A DNA stretch of 64,000 nucleotides from Sipunculus nudus. Its lineage: Eukaryota > Annelida > Sipuncula > Golfingiida > Sipunculidae. Shown one piece after another: positions 37,801-49,960 of this stretch (position 1 is the stretch's first letter; each line of letters begins with the position of its first letter). The stretch lies in contig CM049318.1 of the NCBI GenBank assembly GCA_026874595.1, positions 26,006,956 through 26,070,955 of the forward strand, written 5' to 3'. The notes below the pieces were generated by a model. The model did no database searches, was not told where the DNA came from, and worked only from the letters and a program-made list of their open reading frames with translations. Position numbers and translations under genes: made by a program.

Positions 37801-40800
37801 ACAAATTGCAACAACTGGACCTAGAAACTTCATTCTTGTCATGCAAGGAGGCCCATGAAGAGTGCCTATGGAAACTTGAAATTAGGTCTCTGTTACCCAT
37901 ATCCTTCAAGCTATAGGACTCTGAAGTATCCCTCAGAATAATGGACAATTTGATACAAAAGCTGAAGTATCTGAACAACTAATACGGAGATCATCATGAT
38001 TCTTTGCATGGATATTGACCATTTAGTGTTTTTAGCTCAGCTGACTGTAAGTCATCTGAGCTATAGGGATCACCTTTTGTCCGTCGTCCGTCCGGCTGTC
38101 TGGCTGTCCGGGCGTCTGTCCGTTAACAGGGCACAAATCGTAACCGCCTGAACTGGAATCTTCTTACTTGACATCCTGGGAGGTCTATGGAAATTCTCCT
38201 TGTAAACCTGAAATTAGGTCACTGTGACCTATATTCTTCCAGCTATGGGGTTCCGAAGTACCCCCCCAGAATAATGGAAAATTTGATACAAAAGCTCAAG
38301 TATCTGAACAACTAATGCATTGATCATCATGATTTTTTGCATGGATATTGATCATTGAGTGTTTCATCAGTTTCTGGAGACTGGTGGCGCCATCTTTATT
38401 TTTTCGATTTTTACCAATATTTTTCTCTATTTTTGAGACCCCTTAAGATGTGGCTATCTGTTAACAGGGCACAAATCCTAACGACTACACCTAGAATCTT
38501 CTCTCTTGACATGCAGGGAGGCCCATAAAAAGTCTCTTTGGAAACCTGAAATTAGGTCTCTGTTACCCATAACCTTTGAGCTATGGGGCTCCGAAGTACC
38601 CCCCAGAATAATGGAAAATTTGATACAAAAGCTCAAGTATCTAAACAACTATTGCAGTGATCACCATGATTCTTTGCATGGATATTGATCATGCAATGTG
38701 TCATCAGTTTCTGCAGTATGGTGGCGCCACCTGTATTTTTTTTATTTTTACGAATTTTTTTCTCTATTTTTGAGACCTCATAAGATTTGGTCATCTGTTA
38801 ACATGGCACAAATCGTAACAACTGGACCTAGAATCTTCTCTCTTGACATGCTGAGAGGCCCATGAAAAGTCTCCTTAAAAACTTGAAATAAGGTCTCTGT
38901 TACCCATAACCTCTGAGCTATGGGGCTCTGAAGTACCCCCCAGAATAATGGAAAATTTGATACAAAAGCTCAAGTATCTGAACAATTATTATATTGATCA
39001 CCATGATTCTTTGCATGGATATTGATCATGAAATGTTTCATCAGTTTCTGCATTCTGGTGGCGCCACCTGTATTTCTTCGATTTTTTAAAGTTTTTTTTC
39101 TCTATTTTTGAAACCTTTTAAGATTTGGTCATCTGTTAACAGGGCACAAATCATATCAACTGGACCTAGAATCTTCTGTCATGACATGCACGGACGGTCA
39201 TAAAAAGTCTATATGGAAACCTGATACAAGGTCTCTGTTACTGATATCCTTTCAGCTATGAGGCTCGGAAGTTCCTCCCAGAATAATGCAAAATTTGATA
39301 CAATAACTAATGCATTGATCACCATGATTGTCCACATTTGTATTGATAATGGCTAGTTTCATCAGTTTCTGTAGACTGGTGCTGCCACCTGTATTTTGAT
39401 TTTTTAAGAATTTTTTTCTTGATTTTTGAGACCTTTAAACATTTGGTCATCTGTTAACAGGCCACAAATCATAATGACTTGACCTAGAATCTTCTTTCTT
39501 AACATGCAGGGAGGTCCATGAAACATCTTGGAAACCTGAAATTAGGTCTCTGTTACCCATATCCTTCATGCTCTGGGGCTCCGAAGTACTCCCCAGAATA
39601 AAGATTTGGTCATCTGTTAACAGAGTACAAATTATAATGACTTGACCTAGAATCTCCTTTCTTGATATGCTGGGAGGCCCCTGAAAAGTCTCCTTGTGCA
39701 CCTGAAATTACATCTCTGTTACCCATATCCTTCATCCTATGCGGCTTTGAAATACCCCCCAGAATAAACATTTGGTCATCTGTTAACAGGGCACAAATCA
39801 TAATAACTGGACCTAGAATTTTATTTTTTGACATGCTGGGAGACCCCTGAAAAGTCATCTTGTAAACCTTGAAAATAGGTGTCTGTTACCCATATCCTTC
39901 ATGCTACAGAGCTCCATAGTACACCAATGAATATTGGATGATTTTATACAAAAGGTCAAGTTTGGAAAAAGTATTTCATTCAAATTTGACATTCAGATGA
40001 TAAAATTACTTTTGTCAATGTCTTCCTGGTCAGCTGAGCGTCATGACCCCTGGGTCACTTGTTTAGATTGTGTTCATTGCTTTTGGTAGAGTCATATATA
40101 GCTGAAGTTGGTCTTGTAAGCCCAATTCAAACTGAGAGCTGCAATAGTCTTCTTCTGCAAAAGTGATGTTTCAACTTCTGTTGCAATGCCCAAAAATGAT
40201 TCTTAGGAGCCCTTTGTTTAAGCTTACTTTAATGATTTTTGGCAAAATTATTGGACCTTTAACAAAGAAAGGACTGCATCTTTTATTATTCTAAACATTT
40301 TGAAAAAAAATCTTATGAATATGTCAGCTTGAAAATAAGTATTGTAGCCAAAGTCTTTCAGTATGTGTAAATTAACAGATTTACCAGCAGGCCTAATTTT
40401 GTCTGTATCTATAAATAGCTTGGCAGACTGCCAACTATTTCAGATTTGGCAACAGGTCAAAATTTCACTCAGTGCAGCCAGGTGCAGGTCAAGAGCTCAC
40501 TCACTGGTTAGCCCAGTGCACCTGACTCAAGAGAAGTTTGATGTATTGGCCTGATATTTTGATCTGTCCATGTATTTTTGATGGCTTTCTCATTCACAAG
40601 ACTCGTGTTGCCGTCTACAATGACTTTTGCAAGTGTATGTGCCTGCTTATTTCTCAGGAGGGATTTGATATAGAAGCCTGAAAATGTGCATTTTTACACA
40701 TATCAGATAGACTGGTGGTGTTACCTAAAATATTTTTTACATAGTGTATGTCCCTGCTTATTTATCAGGAGGGGATTTGTATCAGCCTGAAATTTGGCAT

Positions 40801-41041
40801 GTGTATACATCTTGGATAGCTTTGTCATATACAAAGTGGCGCCACCTACAATCATTTTTGTGTTGTTTGCACCCATGCCAGTATATCAGCTGTGGTGTGT
40901 GTGTAATTGGTTTTTGTTCAGAATGTTTAGTATTTGCATTGTTCATGTAAATATTATACATGTTTTTGAAAGGTAATGGTCCAGCAATGAAGCATTATAC
41001 CTGGTGTATATACCACTGTACAGGTTTGTTTAGGCCTGAAA
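34838..41041 (+). repeat. Family B copy 1, interrupted by family A copy 1
   Basis: The B body lies at about 34838-35669 and resumes after 40064. The pieces match 44270-46550 and 46600-47060 of B copy 2 (shared text: AGTTGGTCTT, GACTGCATCTTTTATTATTCT, AAAGTCTTTCAGTATGTGTAA, TAATGGTCCAGCA, GAAGCATTATACCTGGTGTAT). The 5' terminus is degraded. A worn 3' end (TACAGGTTTG...AGGCCTG) is at about 41023-41041. Units hold GTGGTGCCACCTGC and GTGGCGCCACCTAC words. Confidence 0.7.
35670..40064 (+). repeat. Family A copy 1 with about 14 tandem units
   Basis: The 5' stem-loop AGCTCAG...CTGAGCT is at 35670-35698, followed by CGTCCGTCCGGCCGTCC. Tandem units of about 340 bp follow; each has GGCACAAATCGTAA, CTAGAATCTTC, AAATTAGGTCTCTGTTACCC, AAGTACCCCCC, CATGATTTTTGGCAT and CTGGTGGCGCCACCTGT. 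A second 5' stem-loop lies inside at 38034-38062. The last three units shrink to about 160 bp. The 3' end is GTCAGCTGAGC (40029-40039, inverted to the start), the palindrome TGACCCCTGGGTCA and CTTGTTT. Confidence 0.85.
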
Positions 41042-41749
41042 AATTTCCAATATATACTTTTTCTTCCTACTCAAACAGTCTAATTAGAACAAGAATGGGA
41101 CCTTTCACAGTTTTAATGTAAATGTGTAAATGTCCAGTATGTGTCACAACGTGGAAAATGCCCTAATCTTCATGCAAGGTGATTTGCGCCATGCCTTTTG
41201 ATGACTTTAGGAACAATATGAGTTGAAATTCATACACAATTGTTGTATGCAAAGCACATCTTTATTCAGTCTGAGATAAAGAATGGGGGAATTGATGCTT
41301 ATTTTACTTTTTTTCACTCTCTGTTTCAAAGAAGTCTACTCTTTTTTCCAGAACACATATTTTTTTTACATTTACCTTTGGCAGGCCTAAAGAGCAAGTA
41401 AATTAGTTATAGTAATCAAACAAAGGAAAAAAGAGGTCAACTCATTATATCATTTGTCATAAAATTTCAGCAACAGAAAAATACTGGTCAGAACTCATAC
41501 AGTTTTTAGTTTATATAGAACACTGATAGTGCATTGCTCAGTGCTTAGCCAAAAGAGGAATTGTCATGCAGTGCACAAAATAAAGCAAATATTATTTACT
41601 AATGGGGCAGTGCACAATACTAAGAAAAAATGACTGATTATGCAGAACATAGAAGGCAAAGCAGACAACAAATACATATAAAATTATGATTTGCAGTGAA
41701 CAAAACATACACAGAGTATATTCAAAGTACTCAAAGGTACTCGATTTTT
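41042..41749. repeat. Dispersed repeat G, copy 2, and spacer
   Basis: 41060-41400 matches 23570-23930 (repeat G). The rest, to 41749, is AT-rich with no feature seen. Confidence 0.55.
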
Positions 41750-43190
41750 AGCTCAGCTGACTATAAGTCATCTGAGTTGTAGTCTTAGTCCATTTTCCGT
41801 CGTCCGTCCGTAAGACTGGCATGTTTCGACACCATTGGACCTACGAATCTGAAATTTGCCATACAGTTAGATGTCCCAAAAATCTCCTACCATCCTGAAA
41901 ATTGGGTCAATAGGACTTCGTTCCTTTGAGATATTAAGGAAAAACCTCAATTTTTTATTAGATATCTATTTTCACACTTCAGGACTGCCTAATATCAAAA
42001 CCACTCATCTGGTTTTCTTCATATTTACCATAAATATTCCTCTATATAGTTCCTATGTACATGCCAGAAATTAATTCAGTATTATTTAATTTTAAAAAGT
42101 TATGGGCCCAAACATAATGGAAAGATATTTGGTCACTTAAGACCAAAAGTGTTAAAGTTAGGGACTTTTTTCAGTAATACAACTTTAATTGATCAAAATT
42201 TAATTGTATACCAAAAATTAGATCAAAATCTGTTGAATTTTTTTAAATATTGGCAAAAATATAAAATTGGTACCTTAAATTTTGCCCAAGTTTGACCATG
42301 GCACGTTTTTTTCCTGTAAGTACTGTGGATTTAATTTTCACAGCATGTTTTTGTTAGCATTTTGTCTGTTAACACCAAAAATTTGAAACCAGTTGATCAA
42401 AAACTGTAGATTTTACTCAAGTTTTCAAGTACCATGTCACATCAAGTTTACATCAAGCTAGTGTTATGCAGTTTGCTAGAGCTGCATTCCCCAGCTTCAG
42501 CTCTCAGTTCCTTAAATTTAGCATACAGTTAGATGTCTCCAAAATCCCCTACCATGCCAAGAATTTTATCACTAGGACTTAATTCCTTCGAAATATTAAT
42601 GAAAAACTTCATTTTTCCATTAAAAACCCATTGTTACACTGTAAGACTGGCTTATATCAAAACCACTTATCTGACTTTGATCATATATAATATACATTTT
42701 TTTTCTATACATTCGCTATGCAAATGCCAGAAATGATGTCAGTATTGCTTAATTGTTTCGAGTTATGGGCCCAAACATAATGCACTTTTTAAAAATCAAG
42801 AAATATATTTACTCCCTTAACAAGAGGATTGCTGAAGCTAGAGATTTTTTGTCAGGGATGTAACATTATTTAATCAAGATTCAATTGAATACCATAAATT
42901 AGTTTTGAATTTTTCAAATTTTATAAGTAATTAGTATAAATATAAAATTAGTACCTTAAATTTTGCCCAACTTTGACCATGGCACGTTTGTTTCCTGAGA
43001 GCACTGTTGATATAATTTTCATATCATGCACCAATAAGGATTTCATCTTTGTAGTTTAGAAAGCTAAAAGAAATTGGCCAAATATTGTAGCTTTTATTAA
43101 TGTTTATATGAGACCAGGTCAAACCCAGGCTTAATCCAGCCCCTCTTTAGTCACCTGTATGTTGACCTTTCATCAGATTATGCATGCTTG
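41750..43190 (+). repeat. Family A copy 2, 5' part
   Basis: A stem-loop start (AGCTCAGCTGAC...CATCTGAG) with CGTCGTCCGTCCG is followed by two body units. One is at about 41820-42430 and one at about 42480-43080. They share GTTAGATGTC, ATCTCCTACCAT, GACTTCGTTCCTTTGAGATA, CTAATATCAAAACCACT and TTATGGGCCCAAACATAATG. A matching 3' end lies at 50242-50275, so B copy 2 may have landed inside this element. Confidence 0.75.
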
Positions 43191-44201
43191 CGCGAAGCAT
43201 ACACTGGGGCAGCCAGGCAGCTAATGCCCAGCCACAGTTGATCCAGGTGTCCAACCCAACTCATCTAGCAGTTGTTTTGAAAAACAACATAACAATAAAC
43301 AATAAATAATAAATTAATAATTTTGTATTGGTTTTTTATAACAAATTAAAGAAAAATTAATAGAAAAGGTTTGTTAGTTGATGAGTAACAGAAAATTAAC
43401 TTGCAGTTACTGATGATGTAAGAATCTTGTATGGATGGATAGAATGTCAATGTCAATGTTATTCCAAATAACATCATGCAGTCACCTATGGTATTTTTCA
43501 GTGAAATTTTAATGATAAAAAAATAAATCATATTATTCATTACTAATCATTAGGGATCATATGAAGGAAATTAATGATAGACAAAGATGCAGTTGATAAT
43601 ATTAATCTAGATTCCTACTGTGTCTAGTGTGTAGATTGATGTGAAAGTAGTCCAAAGTGAATATATTACATTTATTTTTTTCAATATAAATAAAAGCCAT
43701 AAAACCAAATGTATTTGAATACGAATATGAATATGAACTGCATTAAAAAATTTTATTGCATAAGAAAGGGAATTAAGGTAAAAATGAAAGTATTTGAATA
43801 CGAGTGCAAATACTTTCAAAATGTATTCATGAATGCATTCATGAATATATTCTATAATAATATTTCAATAATCATTTAAGTTATATTTTATTTTAAAAAA
43901 TCATATGATTTTCTTATTATTTTTTTTAACAAAAATTATATTGGCACAATGTTTTGTTATTAAATTTTAATGAATAGTTAAACTCTTTTATAATATGTGC
44001 TGCTTATAAGTTATATGGCCAAGTCAAAATCTTTGACAATAGCACTCCATTTGTTAATAAAATAAATGAAATCAATCCTCTTCCCTGTCTCCAAAGATAC
44101 TATCAAAATCATACATAAGCTAAACACCAACAACTCATAATAAAGCTTATATTTATAACCACACAAAACAAGCATGTGCCTCTTTCCCAAATCATATTTT
44201 T
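43191..44201. other. Noncoding AT-rich stretch
   Basis: No gene. Words such as GAATACGAATATGAATATG and ATTCATGAATGCATTCATGA occur near 43720-43850 and make imperfect palindromes. Confidence 0.5.
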
Positions 44202-47200
44202 AGCGAACCTGTGAGCTTATGCGATGGTGTGGCGTCGTCTGGCGTCCGTCGGCCGTCGTCCGTTGTCTGTATGTTAACCCATACTATCTTGAAAACTGCA
44301 AGAGGAAGCATCACGAAATTGTATGCAAAAAATAAGTCATCTAAAAAACTATATCGGATTTTGCTTATTTTTTGGGTAACTGCATTTTCTTAGATTTTAT
44401 GGGGAAAAAGCTAAAAAAGCTTTAAAAATCTTCTTCTCCGAAACTGAGTAGCCAAATTGTCCAATATTTAACAGAAATGATTCCTGGAATAATCTTTCTC
44501 AATTTTGTTCGAATGGTTTAAGTTCGGTGATTTTTGGCCGAGTTATAGGAAGTTGAACTTAGTCATCTGTCCATAAAAGCATACTAAAATTACAATCTCA
44601 GAAACGGCTGGAGCTATCATCACCAAATTTTATGCCAATGTTGTTCACATGAGACATGTCTGAAATTGTGGTATTAGTGGCGCCACCTGCATCGGCCTTT
44701 TTTGTACAGGGGTCATCATTGCCGGTATCATACTGACGGCTACAAAAAACTTCTTCTCTGAAACCATTTGGCCAAATAGTTTAATATCGCACAGAAATGT
44801 TCCTAGGGTAGTGCTTTCTGAAGTTTGTTCAAATGGTCTCAGTTCAGTGACTTTTGGCTGAGTTATGGGAAGCTGAATTTAGTCATATGCTGTAACAGCC
44901 CATTTTAGCTCAGTTGCTACAAAGATCTTCTCCTCAAAAACCACTGGGCCAAATTCTTAAATCTCACACATTAATTATCCTTAGATGTTAATAATTCAAG
45001 TTTGTTCAAATGGTTTTGGTTCAGTGACTTTTTAGCTGAGTTATGGGAAGCTTAAAAGCCATTTTGCTGTATTTTCCCATATGAGTTATAAACCTGTAAA
45101 AATTTTTTTGACTGACCCTACTGAGGTCAATTTGTTTAATATTTTACAAGAATAATCCCCTGAATAATTCTTATAATAATTGTCTTTTATGGTTCCAAAG
45201 AATGAATTTTGGCTGAATTATAAAGATTCAACTGAGTCATTTTACGATATATGTTAGCTGTGTGAAGCAGATACATCTAAACTGGCACCAGTTTATCAGC
45301 ATTTATTACATCATGCCTCTAGACATTTAGATTTCAGGTTATCTATGGTTAATATTGACAAGAATGTTTTTTAAAAGGTTTTAAAAAATGTAGATTTATG
45401 AATTTTAGATATTCCTCATGCCAGGCAATGTTTACAATCACAGGTATACAGCTCTCTGTGGGTATATAAAGATGGCTGTACATGGATTATAAATAATTGG
45501 TATCCATAGTCAAATTAATTCAAGATTTTGTCATCAGTGAGATGTATATGTATTACAATTTTGCATTCAATATGCATCTGTATTAATTTTTAGTTAACCT
45601 ATGAGCTAATGCGATGGTGTGACGACGTTTGTCTTCTGTACGTTAACCCATACTATTTTGAAAATGATTGCATGGAGCTAGCATCATGAAATTTAATGCA
45701 AAAAATTAGCCATCTGAAAATTTTCTTGAATTTTATAGAGACAAAGCTAAAAAAAAAACTTTAAAAATCTTCTCCGACGAAACACTCAAGCCAAACTATT
45801 CAATATTTCACAGAAATAATCTTTTATACCATCTCCCTCAATTTTGTTCCAATTGTTCAAGTTTGGTGAATTTTGGCCGAGTTACAGGAATTGAACTTAG
45901 TCATCTGTCCAAAAAAGCATACTAAAATGACAGTCTCAGAAACGGCCAGAGCTATCATCACCAAATTTTTGCCAGTGTTGGTCACATGAGTCATATATGA
46001 AATTCAGGTATTGGTGGCGCCACCTGAAATGACCTTTTTTTGTACCGGGGTCATTGGTCATCTGTACATTAATCCATAATTTCTCAGGAATAGCAGGAGC
46101 TACCATTCCCAGATTTTATGCAATAATCTGTCACATATCAAATTTTGTGGGATTTAGCTTATTTTTTTGCTATCTGCATTTACTTAGATTTTATAGGGAA
46201 AAAGCTTCTTGTAGACGGTCCAGCCAAATTGTTCAATATTTTACATAAATGATCCCAGAGGCAAGCCCTCTCAAGTTTGTTCAAATGGTTTGCATTTGAT
46301 GAATTTTAGTGGAGTTACACAAATTTTAACAGTCATTTGACCAAGTAAGCATACTGACATAGTACTCTAAGAAATGACAGAAGCTAGCATTACCAGGTAT
46401 TGTGCAAATGTTGGTCACATAACTCATATTTGAAATTGCAGATTTTGTGGTGCCACCTACATTGACCTGTTTTTTTATGGGCAAAAAAACCTCCTAATAT
46501 TAGCCTCTTTCAGCTTAATGATGAAACTGTCAAGTTGAATTGTTTAATTTTTCAAAAGAATTATCCTAGGACATGGTTCTTTCAATCATATCAGAATATA
46601 CTGAGTTTGTTGATTTTTGGTTGAGTTGTGAAAAGCTTAAGTTGGTCTTATGGCCATTATTATGTCTTTTTCAAACTGAGGACTGCAGTAGTGTTCTTCT
46701 ACAAAATTATTATTTCAATTATATCTTCTGTAACATTGCACAAAAATTATTCTAAGGTGGCCTTTGTTCAAGTTTACTAGAACAATTTTTGGCTGAACTA
46801 TTGGACCTTTAACAATGAAAGTACTGCATCTTTTATTATTCTAGATATTTTGATAAAAAGTTTATGAATATGTCGGCTTGAAAAAAAAAAAATTAGCCAA
46901 AGTCTTTCAGTATGTGTAAACAGATATACCAACAAGGCAAGATTGAATCCGTATCTATAAATAGGTTGAGAAACTGCCAACTGTTTCTGATTTGGGAACA
47001 GATCAAGAGTTCATTCAGTGCAGCCATATATAGGTCAAGAGTTCAATCAGTGCAGCCAAGCACATGGCATATGATCACCTCATGGGTGACATGTGAACAC
47101 CTCATGGGCACCATGTGATAACTTCATGGGTGTCAAGCCCCTCAGGGCAGGGCCCCTGCATGAGCTTATGCAATGGTGTGGCTACTATTTCAGATTTGGC

Positions 47201-47969
47201 AACAGGCTAGAGGTCAATCTGGATCTATTTATAGCTTTTGCAGACTGCCAACTGTATCAGATTAGGCAACAGGTCAAGAGTTCACTCAGTGCAGCCAGGT
47301 ATGGGTCAGGAGTTTACTCAGTGCAGGAGCTGCATTCTATTTATAGCTTTGGCAGACTGCCAACTGTGTGAGATTAAGCAACAGGTCAAGAGTTCACTCA
47401 GTGCAGCCAGGTACAGGTCAAAAGTTCACTCAGTCTAGCCAGGTGCAGGTCATGTGTTCACTCAGTGCAGTAGCCTGAGCAAGCAATTTGTCACAGTTCA
47501 CTCGGGGCAACAGCCTTTCTCACCTAAGCCTGGTCAGCCCCATGCATCAAACTCAAGGTAAGATTGATGTATTGGCCTAATATTTTGACCTGTCTATGTG
47601 TCTCTCGCTCACAAGACAGGTGTTGCCACCTACCATGATTTTGGACAGTGTGTGTCCCTGCGTTTTTCTCAGGAGGGGTTTGATATATCAGTCTGAAATT
47701 GGACATATGTATATATCTCTGATAGCTTCATTGTATACAAGACTGGTGGTGCCAGCTACAATTTTTTTAGTGTTCTGTGCACCCATGCCAGAATTTCAGC
47801 AGAGTTTCCCTTAGCAAAACGAAAAGTTTGCCGCTGCTTTGCTGCAACTGTGCTGCAAAGCAGCAGAAACCAAAATAGGCTGCAAGAAGAGTGTGCAAGA
47901 AGGCTGCAGCTACCTGCTTGCTTCCCGCTGCCTGCCATAGGCTGCAGGAAAGTGTGCAGCAAATCTGAA

Positions 47970-48140
47970 TTGTGTGCTGGAAGGTTGCGAGAAGGTTGCG
48001 GCTAGCCGCAGTCCCATGGAGTATCCGAATACTGTGTGCAGCAAGGCTGCGGGAGGGTTGCGGCTAGCCGCAGTCCTATAAAGTTGACTAAATGCTGTGT
48101 GCAGGAAGGCTGCGGGAGGGTTGCGGCTAGCCGCAGCCTT
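47970..48140. repeat. 62-bp units centred on the palindrome TGCGGCTAGCCGCA
   Basis: The perfect 14-bp palindrome occurs at 47997-48010, 48059-48072 and 48122-48135, 62-63 bp apart. Each is preceded by GGAGGGT- or GAAGGT-like text and followed by AGTCC or AGCC. Confidence 0.85.
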
Positions 48141-48504
48141 TTTCAGTTTTATTTGCTCTACTTTTTCTTGTCTTACCCTGCTCTGATTGGCTAAACAGAT
48201 TTTGGAGGGAAAGGCAGCCATTTTTGCAAAATTGGGAAAAGACGGTGCTTTGTTAGCTCTTGTAAAAATATGAAGATATGTGCCAAATAGCTAAAGTAAG
48301 AGTAACATTCAACAGATCCAGCATGTTCAGAGGACTCATTGGATTAATTAGAACATACAATCACTTGATGGGAGGACAAAGAAAGGGTGTTTTGTTACTA
48401 CCACCAGTAAGTTTGAACTACATATTTGTACCCCAAGGGCTGCCACAGCAAGAATTGACAAGTGCTGCCAAGCACTGATAAGAGTGATTTTTCATCAGTA
48501 ATTC

Positions 48505-48690
48505 TGTCAGTTTTCCTTTGTTATTTAGTGCTTATACCTGTTAAGAAAATAAGATAATGTTATTATCATGCTTTCCCTTATCATATGACATATTTATCGA
48601 AACATACAAGAAAAAAAATAAAAAAAACCCACCCACCCACACTAATTTCTAAAAAAAGTGCATAGAGAACCATATCTTTTTTGGCCTTAC
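48505..48690 (-). mobile_element. Partial copy of the GGTATGGTTCTCAGG MITE
   Basis: Read in reverse, it matches 58935-59110. Shared words are CCCACCCACCC, AAAAAAAGTGC.T.GAGAACCATA, AAAACATACAA and TAGTGCTT.TACCTGTT. One end of the element is lost. Confidence 0.6.
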
Positions 48691-49355
48691 TGGTATTTTG
48701 TGTATTCAAAATTAAAAAAGTGCATAAGTTAAATTTATTTCATGCCAAGAGGATGTTTGGACCAAGTTCACCCGAAGGCGTCTCAGGACAGGCAACATGG
48801 CGGACCACCCAGAACGAAAGATCAACAAGTGACACAAACACTGAAAGAAGTTGTTACCTCTCATATATACAAAAAATTGTGTATGCATTATTCCCTTGTA
48901 TGAATCTTGTAGCTTAATGTTGCCCAAATATTAATATTATTTTTGGATCATTACCAGAAACTCACAGCGCTGACTGTACAACTTGTACTGCAGTGTAGTC
49001 TACACGCAAAGTGACAGAAGGAAACTAATATTTCTCATCATAAAGTTAATTGTATGTTCACAAAGTGATCATATCCCCATTTGGACATGTTTGATGAAGT
49101 ACTGATGTACCCTTTTTTTGTTTTATGTTTAAAAATGCTGATAAATTGCAGTTAAATGTCAGAAGTGGCAGCCGCTTGGCAGAGGATAATAGAAGTTTTC
49201 AATAAAATTTATATTGTAAACATATCTCATTTGCAAACATCATAAAATTTCTCTTATTTTTAATTGAAAGCAATATAAAAACATTGTATTTCTTGCCACA
49301 ACATCACTTAAATAAAAATTACATATTAAAACATATAAAAAGTACATATTAAAAG

Positions 49356-49960
49356 AAGGCTGTGGTAAGTGTGCAAGAAGGCTGCAGCAGTGTGAGAGAA
49401 GGCTGCGAGAAGTGTGCAAGAAAGGCTGCGGGAAGTGTGCAAGAAGGCTGCGGGAAGTGTGCCGGAAGTATGCAAGAAGGCTGCGAGAAGGCTGCGGGAA
49501 GTGTGAGAGGCTGGGGAAAGTGTGCAAGAAAGGCTGCGGGAAGTGTGCGAGAAGGCTGCGGGAAGTGTGCGGGAAGTGTGCCAGAAGGGTGCGGGAAGTG
49601 TGAGAGGCTGCGGGAAGTGTGCAAGAAAGGCTGCGGGAAGTGTGCGAGAAGGCTGCGGGAAGTGTGCGGGAAATGTGCCAAAAGGCTGCGGGAAGTGTGA
49701 GAGGCTGCGGGAAGTGTGCAAGAAAGGCTGCGGGAAGTGTGAGAGAAAGGCTGCGGGAAGTGTGAGAGGCTGCGGGAAGTGTGAGAGGCTGCGGGAAGTG
49801 TGTGAGAGGCTGCGGGAAGTGTGAGAGGCTGCGGGAAGTGTGCAAGAAAGGCTGTGGGAAGTGTGCGAGAAAGGCTGCGGGAAGTGTGCGGAAAGGCTGC
49901 AGGAAGGCTGCGGGAAAAGGGCTGCGGGTAAGCTGCGGGAAAAGGGCTGCGGGAACATAG
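49356..49960. repeat. GC-rich minisatellite (GGCTGCGGGAAGTGTG units)
   Basis: About 600 bases of units of 19-29 bp, built from GGCTGCGGGAAGTGTG plus AGA, CAAGAAA or CGAGAA spacers. They form a higher-order pattern. The plus strand is purine-rich. Long frames on both strands, including one of 277 codons reading HFPQPL/HTSRSL repeats at 49240-50073, come from the array and are not credible genes. Confidence 0.9.

Noticed and set aside
36636-39858. Minus-strand frames of 60-99 codons with repeated MGNRDLI and LPPISFEL-like text
   Set aside because: Each is one family A tandem unit read in frame. The frames stop at unit differences and no start or splice pattern is conserved.
48797-48830. ATGGCGGACCACCC, a typical gene-start look inside the TIR element
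   Set aside because: The frame stops after 11 codons and no donor fits nearby. At most it is a captured fragment.
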